NCBI GenBank assembly: GCA_002455755.1
Contig: DKLL01000142.1
Coordinates: forward strand, 3,287 to 8,320
From: Acinetobacter sp. UBA6641
Lineage (GTDB): Bacteria; Pseudomonadota; Gammaproteobacteria; Pseudomonadales; Moraxellaceae
Direction of reading: 5' to 3'
DNA length: 5,034 nt
In this document: one piece after another, positions 1 through 5,034 of the stretch
Position numbering within the stretch: position 1 is the stretch's first letter
Layout: the number at the start of each line of letters is the position of its first letter
Position numbers and translations under genes: made by a program
The notes under the pieces: generated by a model
Database searches by the model: none
What the model was told of the DNA's origin: nothing
Seen by the model: the letters and a program-made list of their open reading frames with translations, nothing else

Positions 1-126
1 AAGCCTTATCAACCTCAAGCTGCGCCTCAAGGTGCCGGTCAACCTGCCGCACAAGCCAATAAAGCAGCTCAACCTGCGCAGCAAGCACAACCAAAAACTG
101 AACAAAAATCTACTTCAAATACATAA
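1..126 (+). CDS. adeI: AdeI-type RND periplasmic adaptor, C-terminal end only (partial)
   Basis: The frame is open from base 1 and gives 41 residues before TAA at 124-126; the body of the gene lies upstream of the window. The visible peptide has no folded-domain motif: 10 Gln, 10 Ala and 6 Pro of 41 residues, ending in a Lys/Ser/Thr-rich polar stretch. Such a low-complexity tail is typical beyond the last membrane-proximal domain of some RND membrane-fusion proteins. The assignment rests mainly on position: it ends 12 bases before adeJ, and the known gene order in Acinetobacter is adeI-adeJ-adeK. By family knowledge AdeI is a lipid- or membrane-anchored periplasmic adaptor that joins transporter AdeJ to channel AdeK. 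The tail itself could not identify the protein without this context. Confidence 0.85.
   Translation, partial: KPYQPQAAPQGAGQPAAQANKAAQPAQQAQPKTEQKSTSNT
10..99 (+). repeat. Degenerate 30-base (10-codon) tandem repeat inside the adeI tail
   Basis: CAACCT recurs exactly 30 bases apart at 10, 40 and 70, always in frame and encoding Gln-Pro. The second and third units are the most alike: 39-57 and 69-87 match at 14 of 19 positions and encode QPAAQA and QPAQQA. The first unit keeps only the Gln-Pro start and a general Gln/Ala/Pro composition. This looks like a decayed three-copy minisatellite in a disordered protein tail. Codon and composition bias could also produce part of the pattern by chance. 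Confidence 0.5.
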
Positions 127-130
127 GGGG
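125..130 (+). promoter_or_regulatory. Ribosome binding site of adeJ
   Basis: AAGGGG overlaps the last two bases of the adeI stop codon and sits eight bases before the adeJ ATG at 139. It is a good purine-rich Shine-Dalgarno match and supports this start. Its overlap with the upstream stop suggests that ribosomes finishing adeI can reinitiate on adeJ. Confidence 0.8.
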
Positions 131-138
131 TAGACTAG

Positions 139-3100
139 ATGGCTCAATTTTTTATTCATCGCCCGATTTTTGCCTGGGTGATTGCATTGGTCATTATGCT
201 GGCAGGTATTTTAACCATCAGCAAAATGCCGATTGCGCAATATCCGACCATTGCTCCGCCAACAGTCAGCATTTCTGCGACTTATCCTGGTGCATCTGCT
301 GAAACTGTAGAAAATACAGTGACCCAGATCATTGAGCAGCAAATGAATGGTCTGGACGGCTTACGTTATATCTCGTCAAATAGTGCGGGTAACGGTCAGG
401 CATCTATCGCTTTGAACTTTGAACAAGGCATTGATCCTGATATTGCCCAAGTTCAAGTCCAAAACAAATTACAGTCAGCAACGGCGCTACTCCCTGAAGA
501 TGTACAACGTCAAGGGCTTCGCGTAACCAAATCTGGTGCAAGCTTCTTGCAGGTTTTGGCTTTCTATTCACCGAATGGTGAATTGACCGATGCCGACATT
601 AAAGATTATGTGAACTCAAATATTTCTGAACCGCTCAGCCGTGTGGCGGGTGTTGGTGAAGTACAGGTATTTGGTGGTTCATATGCCATGCGTATCTGGT
701 TAGATCCTGCAAAACTGAGCAGCTACCAGCTGACTCCAAGTGATGTCGTGGCTGCCTTGCGTACTCAAAACGCACAAGTTGCTGTGGGTCAATTGGGCGG
801 TGCGCCAGCGGTTGAAGGTCAAGTCCTGAATGCTACTGTAAACGCACAAAGTCTTTTGCAAACGCCTGAACAGTTCAAAAATATTTTCTTGAAAAATGCT
901 GGTTCTGGTGCAAAAGTGACTATTGGTGATGTTGCCAAAGTCGAATTAGGCTCGGACAACTATCAGTTTACCTCGAAATTCAACGGCAAGCCTGCCGGTG
1001 GTGTAGCGATTAAACTGGCCACGGGTGCAAATGCATTAGACACCGCGACTGCGGTAGAAGAACGTTTAGTACAGTTACGTAAAAACTATCCAACAGGTTT
1101 AAAAGATCAGCTGGCGTTTGATACCACACCGTTTATCAAACTTTCGATTGAAAGTGTAGTTCACACTTTAGTTGAAGCGATTATTCTTGTATTCCTGGTG
1201 ATGTTCCTGTTCTTGCAGAACTGGCGTGCAACCCTGATTCCAACCATGGCCGTGCCGGTGGTTGTACTCGGTACATTCGCGATTATCAACCTGTTTGGCT
1301 TCTCCATTAACACGCTCACGATGTTTGCCATGGTTCTCGCCATTGGTCTTCTGGTGGATGATGCGATTGTCGTGGTCGAAAACGTTGAACGTATTATGGG
1401 AGAAGAGCATCTAGAGCCGGTTGAGGCGACTGAAAAGTCGATGAATCAAATCTCTGGTGCATTGATTGGTATTACCACGGTATTGTCTGCAGTATTCGTC
1501 CCAATGGCGTTCTTTAGTGGAACCACCGGGGTCATTTACCGTCAGTTCTCGATTACCCTGGTGACTGCAATGGTTCTGTCACTGATCGTGGCATTAACAT
1601 TCACCCCTGCGCTTTGTGCGACCTTGTTGAAACAGCATGACAAGAATAAACCGCAAAGCAACAGTGCCCCTGCCCGCTTCTTCCGCTGGTTCAATGAACG
1701 CTTTGAACGTACTGCTGAAGGCTACCAAAAATGGGTTGGAAAACTGCTGATTCATAAAATCATTGCCGGTGCGATTTATGCGGTCGTGATTGTCGGTCTA
1801 TTGTTCTTGTTCAAAAGCTTGCCAAGTTCATTCTTGCCGGATGAAGACCAAGGCGTGGTCATGACTCTGGTTCAGCTTCCACCGAATGCCACCCTGAACC
1901 GTACTGAGAAAGTTATTGATCAAATGACTGGCTTCTTTATGGAAGGTGAAAAAGCCAATGTCGACTCTGTCTTTAGTGTCGCAGGTTTCTCGTTTACCGG
2001 TGTCGGTCAAAATGCCGGTCTGGCTTTCATCAAATTGAAAGACTGGAGCGAACGTACTTCTCCTGAATCGCAAATCGGTGCCATTATCCAGCGTGGTATG
2101 GCCTTGAACGTCATTGCTAAAGATGCGTCTTATGTAATGCCATTGCAGCTTCCTGCAATGCCTGAACTGGGTGTTTCTGCCGGCTTTAACTTGCAGCTGA
2201 AAGATGCAGCCGGTCTTGGTCATGAAAAACTGCTCACTGCACGTAACATGATCCTGGGTATGGCTGCACAGGACAAACGTCTTGCGGGTGTGCGTCCAAA
2301 TGGTCAGGAAGATACGCCACAGTACAAAATCTATGTAGATAACGAAAAAGCCAGCGCTATGGGCGTCAGCATTTCTGAAATCAACAGCACCATGAGTATT
2401 GCTTGGGGTGGTTCATACATTAATGACTTTGTCGACCGTGGTCGTATTAAGAAAGTTTATGTTCAAGCCGTTCCCGATGCACGTATGATGCCGGAAGATC
2501 TCAACAAGTGGTACGTACGCAGTAACGCTGGTCAAATGGTTCCGTTCTCTGCTTTTGCTACAGGTGAATGGACATATGGTTCGCCACGTCTTGAACGTTA
2601 TAACGGTATTTCATCGGTTAACATTCAGGGTACGCCTGCTCCGGGTGTCAGCTCGGGTGATGCAATGCTTGCCATGGAAGAAATCATTGCCAAATTGCCT
2701 GAAATGGGTATCGCTGGCCTTGACTATGAGTGGACAGGTTTATCGTTGGAAGAACGTGAATCTGGCTCGCAAACGCTTGGTCTGTATGCGCTTTCAATGC
2801 TGATTGTATTCTTGTGTCTTGCGGCATTGTACGAGAGCTGGTCAATTCCATTCTCAGTCATGCTGGTGATTCCACTAGGTATTGTCGGTGCAATTGGCTT
2901 GACTTTCTTGGGTATGGTTCTGTTTAAAGATCCAAACCTGTCGAATAACATTTACTTCCAGGTTGCGATTATTGCCGTCATTGGTTTGGCTGCGAAAAAT
3001 GCGATCTTGATTGTCGAATTTGCCAAGGAGCTGCAGGAAGATAAAGGTGAGCCTTTACTTGAAGCGACCCTTCATGCAGCAAAAATGCGTTTGCGTCCAA

Positions 3101-3321
3101 TTATCATGACCACTTTAGCCTTCGGTTTTGGTGTACTTCCGCTTGCCCTGTCTACAGGCGCCGGTGCAGGTAGCCAACACTCGGTCGGTTATGGTGTACT
3201 CGGTGGCGTAATCAGTTCGACTTTATTGGGTATCTTCTTTATTCCTGTGTTCTATGTCTGGATTCGAAGTATCTTTAAATTTAAACCTAAAAAACCAAAT
3301 AATCAGGAGCAAGCATCGTGA
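139..3321 (+). CDS. adeJ: AdeJ, RND-family multidrug efflux transporter (inner membrane, AcrB-like)
   Basis: Complete 1060-residue HAE1-type RND antiporter, the usual length for AcrB/MexB/AdeJ. It should act as a homotrimer exporting chemically varied drugs by proton exchange. The start is the canonical MAQFFIHRP, with a good Shine-Dalgarno site. Transmembrane helices are near residues 10-29, 339-358, 366-385, 393-415, 440-460, 472-495, 541-559, 880-898, 905-926, 940-960, 985-1005 and 1017-1040, with two large periplasmic loops forming the porter and docking domains. The proton-relay residues are intact: Asp407 and Asp408 in helix 4, Lys953 in helix 10, Arg984 and Thr991 in helix 11 (AcrB 407, 408, 940, 971, 978). 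Distal-pocket phenylalanines are kept at 136, 178, 612 and 630 (AcrB 136, 178, 610, 628). The switch-loop region has Phe617 and Phe619. The loop between helices 9 and 10 is about seven residues longer than in AcrB. In A. baumannii, AdeIJK is an intrinsic pump for beta-lactams, chloramphenicol, tetracyclines, fluoroquinolones and others. The coordinates overlap adeK by four bases. Confidence 0.96.
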   Translation: MAQFFIHRPIFAWVIALVIMLAGILTISKMPIAQYPTIAPPTVSISATYPGASAETVENTVTQIIEQQMNGLDGLRYISSNSAGNGQASIALNFEQGIDPDIAQVQVQNKLQSATALLPEDVQRQGLRVTKSGASFLQVLAFYSPNGELTDADIKDYVNSNISEPLSRVAGVGEVQVFGGSYAMRIWLDPAKLSSYQLTPSDVVAALRTQNAQVAVGQLGGAPAVEGQVLNATVNAQSLLQTPEQFKNIFLKNAGSGAKVTIGDVAKVELGSDNYQFTSKFNGKPAGGVAIKLATGANALDTATAVEERLVQLRKNYPTGLKDQLAFDTTPFIKLSIESVVHTLVEAIILVFLVMFLFLQNWRATLIPTMAVPVVVLGTFAIINLFGFSINTLTMFAMVLAIGLLVDDAIVVVENVERIMGEEHLEPVEATEKSMNQISGALIGITTVLSAVFVPMAFFSGTTGVIYRQFSITLVTAMVLSLIVALTFTPALCATLLKQHDKNKPQSNSAPARFFRWFNERFERTAEGYQKWVGKLLIHKIIAGAIYAVVIVGLLFLFKSLPSSFLPDEDQGVVMTLVQLPPNATLNRTEKVIDQMTGFFMEGEKANVDSVFSVAGFSFTGVGQNAGLAFIKLKDWSERTSPESQIGAIIQRGMALNVIAKDASYVMPLQLPAMPELGVSAGFNLQLKDAAGLGHEKLLTARNMILGMAAQDKRLAGVRPNGQEDTPQYKIYVDNEKASAMGVSISEINSTMSIAWGGSYINDFVDRGRIKKVYVQAVPDARMMPEDLNKWYVRSNAGQMVPFSAFATGEWTYGSPRLERYNGISSVNIQGTPAPGVSSGDAMLAMEEIIAKLPEMGIAGLDYEWTGLSLEERESGSQTLGLYALSMLIVFLCLAALYESWSIPFSVMLVIPLGIVGAIGLTFLGMVLFKDPNLSNNIYFQVAIIAVIGLAAKNAILIVEFAKELQEDKGEPLLEATLHAAKMRLRPIIMTTLAFGFGVLPLALSTGAGAGSQHSVGYGVLGGVISSTLLGIFFIPVFYVWIRSIFKFKPKKPNNQEQAS
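3305..3309 (+). promoter_or_regulatory. Ribosome binding site of adeK, within the adeJ 3' end
   Basis: AGGAG lies inside the last codons of adeJ. It is eight bases before GTG at 3318 and eleven before ATG at 3321. The spacing favours the GTG start, though both are workable. Its place inside adeJ ties adeK translation to passage of ribosomes through the end of adeJ. Confidence 0.75.
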
Positions 3322-4778
3322 TGCAAAAGGTATGGTCTATCTCAGGTCGTAGCATTGCGGTATCTGCACTTGCGCTTGCTTTGACTGCATGTCAAAGCAT
3401 GCGTGGCCCAGAGCCCGTAGCTCAAGCAAATATTCCAGAACAGGGTTACTTAACCGCGAATTCTGGACCTTCAATTGCTGAACAAGGTTATAAAGACTTT
3501 TTTGCCGATCAACGCTTAATCCAAGTGCTTGATCTGGCATTAGCCAATAACCGTGATTTGCGTACTTCGACCTTGAATATTCAACGTGCGCAGCAACAGT
3601 ACCAAATTACCCAGAACAACCAGCTGCCAACCATTGGTGCCAGTGGTAGTGTGCTGCGTCAAGACACGCTCAACACCGGTACCATGACCAGCTACAATGT
3701 AGGTCTGGGCGTGACTGCCTATGAGCTGGATTTCTGGGGTCGTGTACGTAGCTTAAAAGATAATGCTTTGGATACGTATCTGGCCACTGCAAGTGCGCGT
3801 GATGCCACCCAAATTGCCCTGATTGGTCAAGTGGCTCAAGCCTGGCTGAATTATTCGTTTGCCAATGCAAATTTAAGACTTGCTGACCAGACGCTGAAAG
3901 CCCAACTTGAGTCTTATAACCTCAACAAAAAGCGTTTCGATGTTGGTATCGACAGTGAAGTTCCTGTTCGTCAGGCACAGATTTCTGTAGAAACTGCACG
4001 TAACGATGTGGCCAATTACAAGACTCAAATTGCTCAAGCACAGAACCTGCTTAACCTGTTAGTAGGTCAAGCGGTTCCTGCTAACCTGTTACCGACTCAA
4101 CGTGTGACACGGATCAGTCAAGGCAATGCGCTAAGTGCTGGCCTACCAAGTGACTTGCTCACCAACCGTCCAGACATCCGTGCTGCGGAATATCAGCTTT
4201 CTGCCGCAGGTGCGAATATTGCTGCAGCGAAAGCACGCTTATTCCCGACCATCAGTTTGACCGGTAATGCAGGCTATGCGTCAACCAGCTTAAGCGACCT
4301 GTTTAAATCTGGCGGATTTGTCTGGTCAATTGGCCCAAGTATTGACCTTCCAATCTTCGATTGGGGTACGCGTCAAGCCAACATCAAGATTTCAGAAACA
4401 GATCAGCAAATTGCCTTATCTGACTATGAAAAATCGATTCAGTCCGCTTTCCGCGAAGTGAATGATGCCTTGGCAGTACGTCAAAACATTGGTGACCGTT
4501 TAGCTGCACAGCGCCGTCTGGTGGATGCAACCAATACTACTTACCGACTGTCGAATGCCCGCTTCCGTGCCGGTATTGACAGTTACTTGACCGTATTGGA
4601 TGCGCAACGTGCATCATATGCAGCTGAACAAGGTTTATTGTTGCTTGAACAAGCCAACATGAATAACCAGGTTGAATTGTATAAGACCTTGGGTGGTGGA
4701 CTTAAAGCCAACACTGGTGATGCTGTTCAACAGGTACCATCTAGTGCTGAACGCAAAGCTGCAAATAGCGCTCAATAA
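3318..4778 (+). CDS. adeK: AdeK, outer-membrane channel lipoprotein of the RND pump (TolC/OprM, NodT family)
   Basis: Complete 486-residue outer-membrane efflux protein, close to the A. baumannii AdeK length as I recall it (about 484). It should form a trimeric beta-barrel plus periplasmic alpha-barrel duct receiving substrates from AdeI-AdeJ. The N-terminus is a lipoprotein signal: basic residues, a hydrophobic core at 13-22 and lipobox LTAC with Cys25. Gln26 follows, not Asp, which fits outer-membrane sorting. Two tandem OEP repeats, about 70-270 and 280-470, show the family's internal duplication: GIDS at 210-213 recurs at 419-422, each just before a long helix. Other family marks are FWGR (139-142), NRPDI (283-287), LPIFDWG (344-350) and YLTVLDAQR (423-431). 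The start may be GTG 3318 or ATG 3321; GTG is given because it sits better behind the ribosome binding site. It is the last gene of the operon, directly before a terminator. No damage is seen. Confidence 0.95.
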   Translation: MMQKVWSISGRSIAVSALALALTACQSMRGPEPVAQANIPEQGYLTANSGPSIAEQGYKDFFADQRLIQVLDLALANNRDLRTSTLNIQRAQQQYQITQNNQLPTIGASGSVLRQDTLNTGTMTSYNVGLGVTAYELDFWGRVRSLKDNALDTYLATASARDATQIALIGQVAQAWLNYSFANANLRLADQTLKAQLESYNLNKKRFDVGIDSEVPVRQAQISVETARNDVANYKTQIAQAQNLLNLLVGQAVPANLLPTQRVTRISQGNALSAGLPSDLLTNRPDIRAAEYQLSAAGANIAAAKARLFPTISLTGNAGYASTSLSDLFKSGGFVWSIGPSIDLPIFDWGTRQANIKISETDQQIALSDYEKSIQSAFREVNDALAVRQNIGDRLAAQRRLVDATNTTYRLSNARFRAGIDSYLTVLDAQRASYAAEQGLLLLEQANMNNQVELYKTLGGGLKANTGDAVQQVPSSAERKAANSAQ

Positions 4779-4788
4779 GTTATAGCTT

Positions 4789-4821
4789 ATAAAAAAGCCT
4801 GCACAATGCAGGCTTTTTTAT
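4789..4821 (+). terminator. Rho-independent terminator closing the adeIJK operon
   Basis: This is a perfect 15-base inverted repeat (arms 4789-4803 and 4807-4821) around loop CAA. The GC-rich core is GCCTGCA/TGCAGGC, flanked by six A's on the left and six T's on the right (4814-4819). It begins ten bases after the adeK stop. Because the A-run reads as a T-run on the other strand, it could also stop transcription arriving from the right on the - strand. The gene to its right also runs on +, so only the + role is obviously needed here. Confidence 0.93.
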
Positions 4822-4849
4822 TGCTTTTTCAAGCCCGATTTCCTATCTT
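4821..4849 (+). promoter_or_regulatory. Possible weak sigma-70 promoter for the downstream YbjQ-family gene
   Basis: TTGCTT (4821-4826) and TATCTT (4844-4849) are 17 bases apart and match the -35 and -10 consensus at 3 of 6 and 4 of 6 positions. The location, just past the terminator and about 35 bases before the ATG, is where a promoter for the next gene would be expected. The match is weak in an AT-rich gap where such boxes arise by chance. The -35 box also touches the last base of the terminator stem. Confidence 0.25.
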
Positions 4850-4883
4850 CACTAGACTCCATTTCTCATTTGAATATCAAAAA

Positions 4884-5034
4884 ATGCTTCTTAGTAATTT
4901 AGAATCTGTTCCCGCTCACACCATTATTCGTCAAATTGATGTGGTCTACGGCAGCACTGTACGCAGCAAGCATGTCGGACGTGACTTACTGGCTGGCTTA
5001 AAAAATATTGTCGGCGGTGAATTGACGGCCTATA
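4884..5034 (+). CDS. YbjQ-family (UPF0145, heavy-metal-binding domain) small protein, N-terminal part
   Basis: The first 50 codons of a gene that continues past the window edge; family members are about 105-110 residues, so roughly half is seen. The peptide starts MLLSNLE and has VVYGSTV (20-26), GRDLLAG (32-38) and IVGG (42-45). These align with the E. coli YbjQ pattern of a small residue/Gly strand, then RD-aromatic/Leu-AG, then IVGG before a conserved Tyr (Tyr50 here). There is no signal peptide or membrane helix, so it should be cytosolic. The family forms small oligomeric alpha/beta proteins; the heavy-metal-binding label is a database name, and no biochemical role is firmly established. 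The ATG lacks an obvious Shine-Dalgarno sequence. The only in-frame alternative upstream that I found is TTG at 4821, inside the terminator, which is unlikely. The terminator separates it from the efflux operon, so a shared function is not implied. Confidence 0.85.
   Translation, partial: MLLSNLESVPAHTIIRQIDVVYGSTVRSKHVGRDLLAGLKNIVGGELTAY

Noticed and set aside
1161..1410. Two overlapping - strand open frames (60 and 80 codons) opposite helices 2-4 of adeJ
   Set aside because: They are low-quality translations antisense to membrane-helix codons, with no family resemblance; typical shadow frames.
1828..2223. Open frame of 131 codons on the - strand inside adeJ
   Set aside because: It lies wholly opposite a well-conserved transporter gene, its translation is rich in His/Gln/Arg/Thr with no recognisable domain, and it is explained by the codon bias of the sense gene.
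2555..2803. 82-codon + strand open frame in another frame of adeJ
   Set aside because: It overlaps the conserved second porter loop of adeJ in a shifted frame. The adeJ frame is intact throughout, so this is neither a frameshift product nor a separate gene.
2724..2951. 75-codon open frame on the - strand opposite helices 8-9 of adeJ
   Set aside because: Antisense to a conserved gene, with no recognisable protein features.
3337..3870. Two short - strand open frames opposite adeK (67 and 66 codons)
   Set aside because: Antisense shadows of the conserved adeK coding sequence, with no family similarity.
139..4778. Alternative assignment as AdeABC or AdeFGH
   Set aside because: AdeABC often lacks a linked channel gene, and the AdeK N-terminus and AdeJ core here match AdeIJK as recalled. 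The order adaptor-transporter-channel also occurs in other pumps, so the call rests on protein sequence.
4775..4792. Small inverted repeats at the adeK stop codon (ATAAG/CTTAT, and TTATA/TATAA around GCT)
   Set aside because: Only five base pairs, mostly A/T, overlapping each other and the start of the true terminator; expected by chance in AT-rich sequence.
1..5034. Horizontal transfer or a mobile element around the pump genes
   Set aside because: No transposase, integrase, terminal repeats or tRNA is visible. Genes are tightly packed in the known core-genome order, and hand-counted GC in three lines (about 43, 50 and 57 percent) only varies locally.

Overview
This window carries most of an RND-type (resistance-nodulation-division) multidrug efflux operon. 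It matches the AdeIJK system of Acinetobacter and is followed by the start of an unrelated small gene. The protein sequences support Acinetobacter: a 1060-residue AdeJ-type transporter and an AdeK-type outer-membrane lipoprotein in the order adeI-adeJ-adeK. From memory, the AdeK region just after the lipid-anchor cysteine differs from the A. baumannii protein, and the transporter is about two residues longer, so a non-baumannii Acinetobacter is the better guess. This species-level inference has not been tested.

Layout, all on the + strand: 1-126 is the 3' end of adeI (periplasmic adaptor), encoding a Gln/Ala/Pro-rich tail with a degenerate 30-base repeat. After 12 bases comes complete adeJ (139-3321, inner-membrane proton/drug antiporter). 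Complete adeK (3318-4778, outer-membrane channel lipoprotein) follows, with its start overlapping the adeJ stop. A strong rho-independent hairpin (4789-4821) closes the operon. The 105-base gap to 4883 holds this terminator and possibly a weak promoter. From 4884 the window enters the first 50 codons of a YbjQ/UPF0145-family gene, cut off by the window edge.

The three efflux proteins should form one tripartite complex. AdeJ captures substrates from the periplasm and inner membrane using the proton gradient, AdeI bridges the periplasm, and AdeK passes substrates through the outer membrane. The tight spacing, the start/stop overlap and the single terminator fit one polycistronic message whose promoter lies upstream of the window. 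In A. baumannii this operon is chromosomal and intrinsic and is repressed by AdeN, encoded elsewhere; no regulator gene is visible here.

This is ordinary core-genome content. All catalytic and structural landmarks checked are intact, and I see no mobile element, RNA gene, CRISPR array or new system. The findings are modest observations on start-codon choice, the adaptor tail repeat, a transporter loop insertion and the small downstream gene.
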